A DNA stretch of 64,000 nucleotides from Gemmatimonas sp. (lineage in GTDB: Bacteria > Gemmatimonadota > Gemmatimonadetes > Gemmatimonadales > Gemmatimonadaceae), in NCBI RefSeq assembly GCF_027531815.1, contig NZ_JAPZSK010000007.1, positions 1 through 64,000 on the forward strand, given 5' to 3'. Positions 12,781-23,222 of this stretch are shown here, one piece after another. Numbering within the stretch: position 1 is the stretch's first letter; every line of letters begins with the position of its first letter. Below the pieces are notes generated by a model that saw only the letters and a list, made by a program, of their open reading frames with translations, had not been told where the DNA came from and did not search any database. The position numbers and the translations under genes are program-made.

Positions 12781-13557
12781 TCAGCGGCCGGTGAAGGTGG
12801 CCGCGCGCTTCTCGAGGAACGCCCGCATCCCTTCCTTCATGTCGGCGGTCGCCGAGAGCAGGCCGAAGAAATCGCTCTCGATGGTGCACCCTTCCTCGAG
12901 CGGGACGTCCTGCCCGCGGTTCACCGCCTCGATGCACCCGGCCAGGGCGAGCGGGGCATTGGCCGCCATGGTGGTGAGCAGGGTGCGCGCGGTGTCCAGC
13001 AACGCCTCCGGCGCGACCACCTGATCCACGAGTCCGAGGCGCAGCGCCTCGGCGGCGTCGATCATGTCACCGGTGAGCAGCAACCGGAGCGCGGCGCCAC
13101 GACCCACGAGGCGTGGCAGCCGCTGCGTGCCGCCGTAGCCCGGTACGATCCCGAGCTTCACCTCCGGCTGGCCAAGCTTCGCCTTGTCACTCGCGAGGCG
13201 CACGTGGCACGCCATGGCGAGTTCGCAGCCCCCGCCCAGCGCGAACCCGTTGATGGCCGCCACCGTCGGCTTGGGGCTGGTTTCGAAACGGCGGAAGATC
13301 GCCTGCCCCACACGCGCGCGGCGCTGCGCCTCGAGCGGCGACTGACTCTCCAGCTCCGAAATGTCGGCGCCGGCAATGAACGACCGGCCCGCTCCGGTGA
13401 GCAGCACCGCCGCCACGTCGGCGCGGGCATTCGCCTCGTCGATCGCGCGACCGAGTTCGGCAATGGTGGCGTCGTTGAGCGCGTTCAGCTTGTCCGGCCG
13501 GTTCACCGTGATGGTGGCAATGCGGTCGGCAACGTCGAAGGTGAGGAACTCGTACAT
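12781..13557 (-). CDS. enoyl-CoA hydratase / crotonase family
   Basis: A protein of 258 aa, full length for a crotonase. Motifs: NRPDKLNALN, oxyanion-hole residues in AGRSFIAGADISEL, the second oxyanion stretch INGFALGGGCELAMACH, and the catalytic glutamates in LGQPEVKLGIVPGYGGTQRL. It therefore likely hydrates enoyl-CoA in fatty acid or butanoate metabolism, though crotonases are diverse. It is the first gene of a minus-strand unit continuing into recF and dciA. A TAGCTT box on the minus strand (13602-13597) lies 39 nt upstream. Confidence 0.9.
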   Translation of the reverse strand: MYEFLTFDVADRIATITVNRPDKLNALNDATIAELGRAIDEANARADVAAVLLTGAGRSFIAGADISELESQSPLEAQRRARVGQAIFRRFETSPKPTVAAINGFALGGGCELAMACHVRLASDKAKLGQPEVKLGIVPGYGGTQRLPRLVGRGAALRLLLTGDMIDAAEALRLGLVDQVVAPEALLDTARTLLTTMAANAPLALAGCIEAVNRGQDVPLEEGCTIESDFFGLLSATADMKEGMRAFLEKRAATFTGR

Positions 13558-13627
13558 GGGCGCGCGGGCTCGGGGCAGGGAAGTGGGAGCGGGATAAAGC
13601 TAGCGACGCGCCGGTCGCCGCCGGCAT

Positions 13628-13633
13628 TACCTT
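13628..13633 (+). promoter_or_regulatory. TACCTT box 8 nt before the mtnA start
   Basis: TACCTT lies exactly 8 nt before the mtnA ATG, the same geometry as gyrB, mutY and sdaAB. It is a candidate -10 element for a leaderless mtnA-glpK transcript. Confidence 0.45.
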
Positions 13634-13641
13634 ACCCTCCA

Positions 13642-14634
13642 ATGCATATCCCCTCCGTGGGCTGGTCCCCCGACACCGGCGCGCTCCGCATCCTCGACCA
13701 GCGCTTCCTCCCCGAGCGCGAGCTGGTGCGCGACCTCGTCGCGCTCTCCGAGACGATCGACGCCATCCGGACGCTGGCGGTGCGTGGTGCCCCCGCCATC
13801 GGGGTGGCCGCCGCCATTGGCCTGGCGGTCTCGCTGGCCGCTGACAGCGGGGGGCAGGGGAGTACCGCCCGTGCCCTGCTTCCGGAATACGCGTCGCGTC
13901 TCGTCGACGCCCGTCCCACGGCGGTGAATCTCGCCTGGGCCGTGCACCGGTTACTCCGGTTGGCTGCCGACACCGACGATGAGCGGCTGCTGGAGGCGCT
14001 GCGCGTGGAGGCCGAGGTGATCCGCCAGGAAGACGTGCAGATGTGCGCCGCCATGGGGCGGCATGGGCTGCCACTGGTGCCGGACGGGGCTCGCATTCTC
14101 ACCCACTGCAACGCGGGGGCGCTGGCCACCGCGGGAACCGGGACGGCGCTCGCGCCGATCTACGCGGCCCATGCGGCCGGTCGCCTGGTGACGGTGTATG
14201 CCAACGAAACCCGTCCCCTCCGCCAGGGTGCGCGGCTCACGGCCTGGGAGCTGTCCCGTGCTGGCATTCACGTCACGGTGTTGCCCGACGGCGCGGCCGC
14301 GTCGCTCCTGGCGCAGCGGCAGGTGGATCTGGTGATCGTCGGCGCCGATCGCATCACGGCCAATGGGGATGTGGCGAACAAGGTGGGCACGTACGGGGTG
14401 GCCCTCGCGGCACGCGCCCATGCGGTACCGTTCTACGTGGCGGCGCCGTGGAGTACGATCGATCCGGCCACGGCAACGGGAGCCGACATCGTCATCGAAC
14501 ACCGCAGCAGCGATGAACTGGGCGAGCTGCCGCCCGGCGTGCCGGCGTGGAATCCCGCCTTCGACGTCACGCCGCACAAGCTCGTGACGGGCTATCTCAC
14601 CGACCGCGGTCTCGTCACTCCTCCCTTCGCCTGA
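13642..14634 (+). CDS. mtnA: methylthioribose-1-phosphate isomerase
   Basis: A protein of 330 aa. It converts 5-methylthioribose-1-phosphate to the ribulose form in methionine salvage. Family motifs: LAVRGAPAIGVAAAIGL near residue 50, TAVNLAWAV, the catalytic Cys in LTHCNAGALATAGTGTAL, ANETRPLRQGARLTAWEL, and the catalytic Asp in IVGADRITANGDVANKVGT. The end FDVTPHKLVTGYLTDRGLV is typical. The frame is open further upstream but family similarity starts at this ATG. Followed 7 nt later by glpK, so the two form an operon. No other salvage gene is present. Confidence 0.95.
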   Translation: MHIPSVGWSPDTGALRILDQRFLPERELVRDLVALSETIDAIRTLAVRGAPAIGVAAAIGLAVSLAADSGGQGSTARALLPEYASRLVDARPTAVNLAWAVHRLLRLAADTDDERLLEALRVEAEVIRQEDVQMCAAMGRHGLPLVPDGARILTHCNAGALATAGTGTALAPIYAAHAAGRLVTVYANETRPLRQGARLTAWELSRAGIHVTVLPDGAAASLLAQRQVDLVIVGADRITANGDVANKVGTYGVALAARAHAVPFYVAAPWSTIDPATATGADIVIEHRSSDELGELPPGVPAWNPAFDVTPHKLVTGYLTDRGLVTPPFA

Positions 14635-14641
14635 GCGACCC

Positions 14642-16129
<1,488 letters not shown>

Positions 16130-16222
16130 TATTCCGATTAAGCCTGTCGGGAATAGTGCCCTTTCCCGGCCGTCGTAGTATCTTCCAGCCCTACCCTCCC
16201 GACCTAACAGGACGGCGACCCC

Positions 16223-16678
16223 GTGAAAGCTCGCAACAAGTTCCTGCTCGGCGGCGTGCTGGTGCTCGGCACTGCCTCCTATCTCATGGCCAGCTCAATC
16301 GACGAGACGGCCACCTATTATCTCACGCCGGGTGAACTGGCGGCGAAGGTGGCCGTCAACCCGCGCTTCTCCAAGAACGGCGTGAAGATCGGAGCCCGAG
16401 TGGTGGACGGCACGATCAAACGTGACCCGGGCGGCCGCGAGCTGACGTTCATCATGACCGACGGTACGAAGACGTACCCGGTGCACTATCGCGGCGTCGC
16501 TCCCGACACCTTCACCGACGGCGTGGATATCGTGGTGGAGGGGCGTCTCGACGCCAACGGGGTGTTCCAGGCCACCACGCTCCTGGCCAAGTGCGCCTCG
16601 CGCTATGAGAACGCGCCGGGGCAGCCGGGGCAGTACCCGCCGGGTGCCAAGCACCCCGACAACGTCCCCAAGGCGTAA
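16223..16678 (+). CDS. ccmE: cytochrome c maturation heme chaperone CcmE, CxxxY variant
   Basis: A protein of 151 aa. It has an N-terminal membrane anchor (FLLGGVLVLGTASYLM) and a periplasmic OB fold (GVKIGARVVDGTIKRDPGG, LTFIMTDGTKTYPVHYRGVAPDTF, VVEGRLDANGVFQATTLLAKC). CcmE carries heme to CcmF. In classical CcmE the heme-linking residue is His in HxxxY; here it is Cys, C124-A-S-R-Y128. A CxxxY CcmE is known from a variant System I in archaea and some bacteria. Start is GTG at 16223. ccmF follows after 111 bp. Confidence 0.92.
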   Translation: MKARNKFLLGGVLVLGTASYLMASSIDETATYYLTPGELAAKVAVNPRFSKNGVKIGARVVDGTIKRDPGGRELTFIMTDGTKTYPVHYRGVAPDTFTDGVDIVVEGRLDANGVFQATTLLAKCASRYENAPGQPGQYPPGAKHPDNVPKA

Positions 16679-16789
16679 CTCGGCGTTCGTCGTGCGCGGC
16701 CGTCCGTGCCGCGACCCGTCACACCGTAGTGGCAACTCACGCGCCGGGCGCGAGTCGGCGCCCGGCCTCCGCGCACCGCGCGAGGCGTC

Positions 16790-18826
16790 ATGATTCTTGT
16801 TGGTGAGCTGTCGCTCTGGATCGCCCTGCTGATGGCGGCCTGGACGACCACGGTCTCCTTTGCGGGCGGCATGCAGGCGCGCCCCGATCTGATCAAGAGT
16901 GGCGAACGGGCCATGTACGCCACGTTCGGCTTCGTCGTCCTGGCCTCGATCGGCCTGTGGACGGCGCTCTTCACACACGATTTCTCGCTCAAGTTCGTCG
17001 CGTCGTTCACCAGCGCGAATCTGCCCAAGGTGTACCTGTTCACGGCATTCTGGGCCGGGCAGGAGGGGTCGCTGCTGTTCTGGACGCTCATCATGACGAT
17101 GTACGCGGCCATCGCGGTGTTCACCAACCGCGACAAGAACCGGGCCATGATGCCGTTCGTGACGGGGACGCTGGGCGTCGTGGCGCTCTTCTTCCTCATG
17201 ACCATGGCGTTCGCGGAGAATCCGTTCGAGCGCCTCGACTGGGTGCCGGCCGACGGCCGCGGCATGAACCCGCAGCTGCAGAACCCCGGCATGGCGGCGC
17301 ACCCTCCCATGCTCTATCTCGGGTACGTCGGCACCGCGGTTCCCTTTGCCTTCGCCATTGGCGCGCTCGTCACGCGGCAGCTCGATGCGCAGTGGCTGGG
17401 GGCGGTGCGTCGCTGGGCCCTCGTGTCCTGGTTCTTCCTCACCATCGGCATCGTGCTGGGCATGTGGTGGGCTTACGTGGAGCTGGGCTGGGCCGGCTAC
17501 TGGGCATGGGATGCGGTGGAGAACTCGTCGTTCCTGCCGTGGCTCACGGTGACGGCGTTCCTGCACAGCATCATGATCCAGGAAAAGCGCGGCATGCTGC
17601 GCAAGTGGAACGTGACGCTGGTGGTGCTGAGCTTCCTGCTCACCATTCTGGGCACGTTCATCACCCGTTCGGGTGTCATCGAAAGCGTGCACGCCTTCGC
17701 GCGCTCCCCGATCGGCAACTGGTTCCTCGGTTTCCTCATCGCGGCCACGGCGGTCACCGTGTACCTCGTGAGCACGCGCCTCAATGACATGCAGGCCAAG
17801 GCCGAGCTGGAAAGCATGGTGAGTCGCGAGGCCGCCTTCCTGTACAACAACCTGGTGCTGGTGGGCATCTGCTTCGCCACGCTCTGGGGCACGCTCTTCC
17901 CCATTCTTTCCGAGTGGGTGAAGGGCGACAAGATCACGGTGGGGCCGCCGTTCTTCAACGCGGTCAACGGCCCCCTCGGCTTGTTGCTGCTCGCGCTGAC
18001 CGGCATCGGTCCGCTCATTGCCTGGCGCCGGGCCTCCGTGGCCAACCTGCAGCGGCAGTTCACGGCGCCGCTCATTGCGGGTGTGGTGGTCTTCGCGGCC
18101 CTGCTCGCACTGGGAATGCGTGACCCGTATGCCTTGGCGTCCTACCTGTTGGCCGGGTTCGTGTTCGGCACCATCATCCAGGAGTTCGTGAAGGGGGTGG
18201 GGGCACGGCGCCGCATGTACAGCGAAGGCCTCTTGGCGGCCTTCTTCCGCCTCATCGGTCGCAATCGCCGCCGCTACGGTGGCTACATCGTGCACTTCGG
18301 TGTGGTGGTGCTCTTCTGTGCCTTCGCCGGCCTCATGTTCAAGAAGGACATCACGGCCACGCTCAAGACCGGCGAGTCGGTGAAGATGACCGACGCCTAC
18401 GGTCACGACTGGGTGTTCACCAGTCAGGGCATCTCGTTCTTCGAGCAGCTCAACCGGCGCGTGACGGCCGTGACGTTCGATGTCACCCGCGATGGCAAGC
18501 GCATGGGGCTGCTCTCCAGTGAGAAGCGCCAGCACGTGAATTCGCGCGGCGAGCCCACGTTCGAGCCGTCCACCGAGGTGGGCATTCTCGAGTCGCCCAA
18601 GCAGGACGTGTACTTGGTGTTCACAGGCGCCGTGGATCGGGACACCGCCGCGGTGCACATCAACTTCAACCCGCTCGTGTGGTGGGTCTGGTTTGGCGGC
18701 ATCGTGATGGCCTTCGGGGGACTCATCGTGATGTGGCCGCAGGCGCAGAAGGCGGAACGCGAAGGCGGGTACGTGGCGCAGATCCCCATGGGGCGCGAAC
18801 TCGAACCGGTGGGTGCGGGCGCGTGA
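16790..18826 (+). CDS. ccmF: cytochrome c heme lyase CcmF
   Basis: A protein of 678 aa with many membrane helices, the usual size. CcmF with CcmH attaches heme to apocytochrome c at the periplasmic face. The WWD heme-handling motif is clear: GMWWAYVELGWAGYWAWDAVENSSFLPWL, around residues 227-255. Also present are FTAFWAGQEGSLLFW, HPPMLYLGYVG with a likely heme-ligand His, and LGTFITRSGVIESVHAFA. It ends TGA overlapping the ATG of the next gene by one base, indicating translational coupling. Confidence 0.95.
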   Translation: MILVGELSLWIALLMAAWTTTVSFAGGMQARPDLIKSGERAMYATFGFVVLASIGLWTALFTHDFSLKFVASFTSANLPKVYLFTAFWAGQEGSLLFWTLIMTMYAAIAVFTNRDKNRAMMPFVTGTLGVVALFFLMTMAFAENPFERLDWVPADGRGMNPQLQNPGMAAHPPMLYLGYVGTAVPFAFAIGALVTRQLDAQWLGAVRRWALVSWFFLTIGIVLGMWWAYVELGWAGYWAWDAVENSSFLPWLTVTAFLHSIMIQEKRGMLRKWNVTLVVLSFLLTILGTFITRSGVIESVHAFARSPIGNWFLGFLIAATAVTVYLVSTRLNDMQAKAELESMVSREAAFLYNNLVLVGICFATLWGTLFPILSEWVKGDKITVGPPFFNAVNGPLGLLLLALTGIGPLIAWRRASVANLQRQFTAPLIAGVVVFAALLALGMRDPYALASYLLAGFVFGTIIQEFVKGVGARRRMYSEGLLAAFFRLIGRNRRRYGGYIVHFGVVVLFCAFAGLMFKKDITATLKTGESVKMTDAYGHDWVFTSQGISFFEQLNRRVTAVTFDVTRDGKRMGLLSSEKRQHVNSRGEPTFEPSTEVGILESPKQDVYLVFTGAVDRDTAAVHINFNPLVWWVWFGGIVMAFGGLIVMWPQAQKAEREGGYVAQIPMGRELEPVGAGA

Positions 18827-19473
18827 TGGAGTCCCGTAATCCGCTCACCTCCCGCAGCGGGCAGTCGCGGCGGGCGTTCCTCCTGCGGGCGGGTGCGCTG
18901 ACTGCCGGAACGGCGCTCGTGTCCCGTCGCGCGTTGGCGCAGCAGCCCGCTGCGGCGGCCCCGGGTGGCGAGGAGATGACATCGGACAGCTACAAGCCGG
19001 TGTCGCGCCCACCCAAGCCCGGCGCGAAGCCGACCATGGACGCGAAGCAGCTCGAAGCCTTCGAGCGTGAACTGGCCTGTCCGTGTCCGTGCACGCTCGA
19101 CATTTACACGTGCCGGACCACCGACTTCTCCTGCGGCATTTCGCCGGCGGTGCACGGTGACATTCAGCGTCTGGTGGACGGTGGCTACAGCGGCGCCGAG
19201 ATCATGGAGGCGCTCACCGGTACCTACGGCGACTTCATCCTCAACGCGCCGCGCAAGGAAGGGTTCAGCCTCGTGGCGTGGTTTGCCCCGTTTGCGGCGG
19301 TGGCCATAGGGGGGGTCGGCATTGGTGTGCTGCTGCGCAGCTGGCGCATGAATGCGAAGCGCACGGAGTCTGCACGTCCGTCGCGCACGGCAGCAACCAC
19401 CGGCGAGACCACTCTCGATGCCACCCCCGAGGAACTGGCCAAGTTGCAGGCGGCCTTACGGGAGGAGCGGTAA
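18826..19473 (+). CDS. CcmH-like protein with CPCPC motif and Tat signal
   Basis: A protein of 215 aa. It starts with a Tat signal (SRRAFLLRAGALTAGTALV). The domain at residues ~75-145 resembles CcmH: a Cys motif, then HGDIQRLVDGGYSGAEIMEALTGTYGDFILNAPRKEGFSLVAW, matching the CcmH pattern of helix, YGDFVL and a membrane segment. Instead of the canonical LRCxxC it has C85-P-C-P-C89, plus C96 and C103. A C-terminal helix (about 148-170) anchors it. Coupled to ccmF by a one-base overlap. It likely reduces or hands over apocytochrome thiols; the extra Cys residues may bind metal. Confidence 0.75.
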   Translation: MESRNPLTSRSGQSRRAFLLRAGALTAGTALVSRRALAQQPAAAAPGGEEMTSDSYKPVSRPPKPGAKPTMDAKQLEAFERELACPCPCTLDIYTCRTTDFSCGISPAVHGDIQRLVDGGYSGAEIMEALTGTYGDFILNAPRKEGFSLVAWFAPFAAVAIGGVGIGVLLRSWRMNAKRTESARPSRTAATTGETTLDATPEELAKLQAALREER

Positions 19474-20027
19474 TGGCCCTGCCCGAAGGCGCCCTGCCGC
19501 TGGTGGTGGGGACCGGCCTGGCGCTCGCCGCCCTCACCCTCGTGCTGTCGCCGCTGCTTGGGGCCATGGATGCGTCGGAGAGCGTGAAGCCGGCGCGCAA
19601 GCGGCGCCGCGACGAGGACGAAGCGGTCAATACCGCCGTCGATGCCCTCCGCGAAATCGAATTCGATCGCGAAACCGGGAAGCTGAGCGAGAGCGATTAC
19701 GCCGATATGAAGCAGCGCTACACCCGCGAAGCACTGGCGGAGCTGCGGGCGGCGGAGGCGGCGGCGGGTGGTGGCACCGTCGCAGCGCCCGCGCCGGCGC
19801 GGGCCGTACTCGATGGCGCGCTCGATCCGGTGGAAGCGGCCATTGCCCGTGCCCGCGCCGACGTGCGCAGCTGCGGGGTGTGCGGACCGCGGCCGGAGCC
19901 GGATGCCACGTATTGCTCCAGCTGCGGGCGCTATCTGCCGGAAAAGTGTGGTGCGTGCGGCACGGCAATCGATCTGGTCGGCTCGCGCTTCTGCAGCGGC
20001 TGCGGCACGCAACTCGCCGCAGCCTGA
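19473..20027 (+). CDS. CcmI-like membrane protein with C-terminal zinc ribbons
   Basis: A protein of 184 aa. One N-terminal membrane helix (LVVGTGLALAALTLVLSPLL) is followed by a cytoplasmic helical region (TAVDALREIEFDRETGKLSESDYADMKQRY), which resembles the short helix after the membrane segment of CcmI-type proteins. The last ~55 residues hold CxxC pairs (CGVC, CSSC, CGAC, CSGC) forming one or two zinc ribbons. The start overlaps the CcmH-like stop by one base, so it belongs to the same operon. Exact role unknown; assembly of the cytochrome c machinery is the likely setting. Confidence 0.7.
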   Translation: MALPEGALPLVVGTGLALAALTLVLSPLLGAMDASESVKPARKRRRDEDEAVNTAVDALREIEFDRETGKLSESDYADMKQRYTREALAELRAAEAAAGGGTVAAPAPARAVLDGALDPVEAAIARARADVRSCGVCGPRPEPDATYCSSCGRYLPEKCGACGTAIDLVGSRFCSGCGTQLAAA

Positions 20028-20051
20028 CCGCTGACCGCTGACGGCTGACGG

Positions 20052-20645
20052 TTACCAGTCGGGCAGATCGGGCAATTCGTACAAGTCGTAGCCATCCACG
20101 CGCGCGTCGCCCGTGCCAATCAGCACACCGCCGGCGCGCGTGGCAATTTTGCTCCCCGCCTCGGTGGCCGCAGCGAGCAGCAGGTGAATGGTCAACCCGC
20201 GGGCTCGCCATTCGGCCAGCAGGGCGCGTCGACAGCCGCGCAGGGCCTGCGCGGCGGCACGACCGTGCGGTGTACCGGGGTGCGTCACGCACATGCCCGC
20301 GAGGTACAGGGTCACCGCACTGCCTGCCGGCAGCTGCGCCACGGCTTCATCGCCCAGCACATCGTGCTTGGTGAATTGGGCTTCGTCGATTTGGCCGGCG
20401 CGCAACGCGGCGGCCGTGCCCGGCGCGAGGAACAGCTGATCGGCGTAGCCGAGGAACTCGCCTGTTTCCGGGGATTCGGCCACGAAGAGGATGTTGGCGC
20501 AGCGCGCGGCCCAGGCGTCGAAGCACGACTCGCTGAAGTTGGGGCCGAACCACGCCTGCCCCAGCGCTTCGGCGCTGGCGTGTGCGGCGCGGTCGTGCAG
20601 TGGCGCGGTGCGCGCACGTACCCCGTCAACCTCACAGAAGATCAT
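20052..20645 (-). CDS. GNAT-fold-like hypothetical protein
   Basis: A protein of 197 aa with no clear family. The middle (AGSAVTLYLAGMCVTHPGTPHGRAAAQALRGCRRALLAEWRARGLTIH, read in parts) is arranged like the acetyl-CoA-binding beta strand and helix of GNAT acetyltransferases, with a Gly-rich turn after VTHPGTPHG. Catalytic details cannot be seen. It lies just downstream of mutY on the same strand (78 bp gap) and convergent to the Ccm cluster. Confidence 0.5.
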   Translation of the reverse strand: MIFCEVDGVRARTAPLHDRAAHASAEALGQAWFGPNFSESCFDAWAARCANILFVAESPETGEFLGYADQLFLAPGTAAALRAGQIDEAQFTKHDVLGDEAVAQLPAGSAVTLYLAGMCVTHPGTPHGRAAAQALRGCRRALLAEWRARGLTIHLLLAAATEAGSKIATRAGGVLIGTGDARVDGYDLYELPDLPDW

Positions 20646-20723
20646 CGAAGGATCATCGAAGGATCGTCGAAGGATCGTCTCACGCGATCGAGCGGAGCTG
20701 CCGGCCGGTGGCGTCGCGTGGCA

Positions 20724-21449
20724 TTACGTGCCGGTGGCGCGCTTTGGCACCGATCGCGGTATGCGATCGACGCTGGCACACAGGCCACGCACGGGGCACA
20801 CGCCGCACTTGGGGGCACGCGCCGAACAGACGAGGGCCCCCAGCTCCATGAGTGCCTGATTGTGTGTCCAGCACTGCTTTCCGCTGCGCGGGAGCAGCTG
20901 TTCGGCCAAATGCCAGAGGCGCTTGAGCCCGGCCCCACTCTTGGGGTTGAGCTCAGGGGCGAAGACCCGGTGCAGGACACGCGCGACATTCGTGTCCACG
21001 AGCGCCGCACGCTTCTCGTACGCGAACGAGGCCACGGCCCCCGCCGTGTAAGCGCCCACACCGGGCAACGCGCGCAGCTGCTCGGGCTCACTGGGAATGA
21101 CGCCATCACGTGTGGCCGTCACGTGGCGCGCGAGCTGGTGGAGATTGCGCGCCCGAGCGTAGTATCCGAGCCCCGCCCAGTACTCCATGACCGAGTGCGA
21201 ACGGGCCCGCGCGAGCGTGGGCAGATCGGGAAAGCGTTCGAGAAAACGCCGGTAGAAGTCCAGCACCCGTGACACCTGCGTTTGCTGGAGCATGAGCTCC
21301 GAAATCAGGATGCGGTACGGGTCGCGGGTCTGCCGCCAGGGCAGGTCACGCGAGTGCTTGCGGAACCAGGCATGCAAGCGCCGCCGAAAGGCGGTGGCCG
21401 TTTCAGGGGGCGGGGCAACGAACGACGGGGCGGCGACGCGCGGAGACAT
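20724..21449 (-). CDS. mutY: A/G-specific adenine glycosylase MutY (catalytic domain only)
   Basis: A protein of 241 aa. MutY removes adenine mispaired with 8-oxoguanine. The HhH-GPD domain is complete: LPWRQTRDPYRILISELMLQQTQV with the catalytic Glu, the hairpin LPGVGAYTAGAVASFAY, the catalytic Asp in VDTNVARVLHRVF, and the 4Fe-4S cluster C-x6-C-x2-C-x5-C (CSARAPKCGVCPVRGLC). It stops soon after, so the NUDIX-like 8-oxoG recognition domain of E. coli MutY (350 aa) is missing. ATG 21449 is preferred over TTG 21458. Confidence 0.88.
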   Translation of the reverse strand: MSPRVAAPSFVAPPPETATAFRRRLHAWFRKHSRDLPWRQTRDPYRILISELMLQQTQVSRVLDFYRRFLERFPDLPTLARARSHSVMEYWAGLGYYARARNLHQLARHVTATRDGVIPSEPEQLRALPGVGAYTAGAVASFAYEKRAALVDTNVARVLHRVFAPELNPKSGAGLKRLWHLAEQLLPRSGKQCWTHNQALMELGALVCSARAPKCGVCPVRGLCASVDRIPRSVPKRATGT

Positions 21450-21457
21450 GAGGCGCA

Positions 21458-21463
21458 AAGCTA
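21458..21463 (-). promoter_or_regulatory. TAGCTT box 8 nt before the mutY start
   Basis: On the minus strand TAGCTTTG sits with its TAGCTT hexamer exactly 8 nt before the mutY ATG, the same geometry as for gyrB. It is a candidate -10 box for a leaderless message. Confidence 0.45.
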
Positions 21464-21503
21464 AAGGATCGCCGGCGCCCCTTCACCCCCTGGGCACCGC
21501 GGG

Positions 21504-23222
21504 TCATCCCCGTTCGAGCGCGTCGAGGCGCTGCCGCGCCAGCAGCAACGGCACCGCGGTCGCCGCCGCGCACACCAGTACCCCCATGGCAAACGGCACC
21601 GCCAGGTCCAGCGGATCACGCACGCGCCCGAAATGCTCGGCCACCACCCAGCGGGCCGCCGGACGTCCAGCGAGGTACGCCACCACGCCAATGAGGCCGA
21701 TGGCGGTGATCATGAACAGGAGGCCGCCGAAGGAGGTGGGAATCTGGGCGGCATTTTCGGAATCGAAGCGCGGATAGAAGGTGCCGTACCCCAGCGCCAG
21801 CGCGGTCAGCGGGAACACCAGCGCCGTGATGGACACCAGCGACACCAGATGCACGAACGGCGTGACGCGCAGCATGACGTTGGTGGCTCCCACGAGTACC
21901 AGCGCCAGCACCAGCAGCGGCACGGCGCCCACCCAGAACTTGGCCCACAACAGCTCGCCCATGGGGAGCGGACTCGAACGCAGCAGCCACAGCGCGCGCC
22001 CCTCAAGTGAGACGCTCGGAAAGACGAAGCGCGCGGCGATCGACGCCAGTACGAAGCCGGCCAGCGCCAGATTGAGGAAGGGAATGAGGTTGCGCAGCAG
22101 AACCGTTACGCCTTCGCCATTGAGTGGCAGGTAACGCACGTTGGCCACGTAGACCACCAGCAGGACCGCCAGCAGCACGAGCTGTGACCACTGGGTGCTG
22201 TCGCGGGCGAAGACCCGCATTTCCTTGAGGACCAGCTCACGACGCCGCGGGCCAAGGAAGGTGAGTGCACGATCGAGCCACGGCCGGGCACTGCGTGCCG
22301 TGCCGCGCTTGGTGGCTCCTTCCTGCGCCATGCTGTAGGCGCGGCGCCACCCGCGCGCGTACAGCACATGTCCCACTCCCACCAGCACGGCGGCCGCCGC
22401 CCAGAGGCGCAGCAGCGGTTGCCACGCGGCCTTCCCTTCGAGGTACTTCACCACCGCCGCGCTCACCCACTCGCTGGGAAGCCACGGCGAACTCGGGGTG
22501 TCGAGGGCGGCCACGAACTGCATGAAGTTGGCGAAGCCTTCGGGACGCGCGAGCTGCTCGGGGCGCGCCGCGCGGAAGAGCAGCACGAGTCCCGCCACCG
22601 CCAGAGCCGCGATCACGCTCAACAGGTCCCGTGTGCGGCGCGCGGGAAAGATGTTCACCAGCAGCAACGTCACCGCCGAACCGAGGGCGGCGGGAATGAG
22701 CAGGAACGGAACGAATACCGCGAGCGCGAAGAGCACGAAGTCGAGCCCTCCGCGATAGGCCACGCCGTAGGCACCCACCAGCGGGACCAGCAGCAGCGCC
22801 ACCATCCAGCTCGAGTGCAACGCGGTCTCAGCCAGGCGCGCCCGGTACAACGAACCACTGCGCACCGGCGCGGCCGCCAGCTGGTCGAGGTCGCGGGCCA
22901 GGAAGAAGTTCGAGAGCGCCGCGATGGTGTTCGAGAGCAGGAGGATGGAGCCGAAGGAGAGCAGGATCATGGCCAGGAGCTTGGCCGCCAGCAGCGCGCC
23001 AATGTCCTCGGCGCTGCGGAAATAGCGAAGCAGGCGCAGCGCGAGCGCGAAGGTCGCACTCCAGAAGAGCAGCGCGACGGACCCCACCACGACGACGCGC
23101 CGCAGGTCACCCTGCTGGTGGTGGCGGGTTCGATTGCGTGCCATCTGCCACTTGGGGCGCAGCAGCGACCACGCGCCGCCATCCATGGTGCCAGGCACGG
23201 GGGGCATCCCCGCCTCAGGCAT
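21504..23222 (-). CDS. ABC-2-type exporter membrane subunit
   Basis: A protein of 572 aa with about twelve hydrophobic segments in two sets, separated by a cytoplasmic stretch around residues 290-340 (GPRRRELVLKEMRVFARDSTQWSQL). It resembles the large putative ABC exporter permeases that pair with a single ATPase. The start overlaps the end of the ATPase gene by 8 bp, which ties the two together as one transporter. Substrate not predictable. It ends shortly before mutY, all on the minus strand. Confidence 0.8.
   Translation of the reverse strand: MPEAGMPPVPGTMDGGAWSLLRPKWQMARNRTRHHQQGDLRRVVVVGSVALLFWSATFALALRLLRYFRSAEDIGALLAAKLLAMILLSFGSILLLSNTIAALSNFFLARDLDQLAAAPVRSGSLYRARLAETALHSSWMVALLLVPLVGAYGVAYRGGLDFVLFALAVFVPFLLIPAALGSAVTLLLVNIFPARRTRDLLSVIAALAVAGLVLLFRAARPEQLARPEGFANFMQFVAALDTPSSPWLPSEWVSAAVVKYLEGKAAWQPLLRLWAAAAVLVGVGHVLYARGWRRAYSMAQEGATKRGTARSARPWLDRALTFLGPRRRELVLKEMRVFARDSTQWSQLVLLAVLLVVYVANVRYLPLNGEGVTVLLRNLIPFLNLALAGFVLASIAARFVFPSVSLEGRALWLLRSSPLPMGELLWAKFWVGAVPLLVLALVLVGATNVMLRVTPFVHLVSLVSITALVFPLTALALGYGTFYPRFDSENAAQIPTSFGGLLFMITAIGLIGVVAYLAGRPAARWVVAEHFGRVRDPLDLAVPFAMGVLVCAAATAVPLLLARQRLDALERG

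Noticed and set aside
16295-18658. A 787-residue minus-strand frame over ccmE-ccmF
   Set aside because: His/Arg/Glu-rich shadow of CcmF codons.
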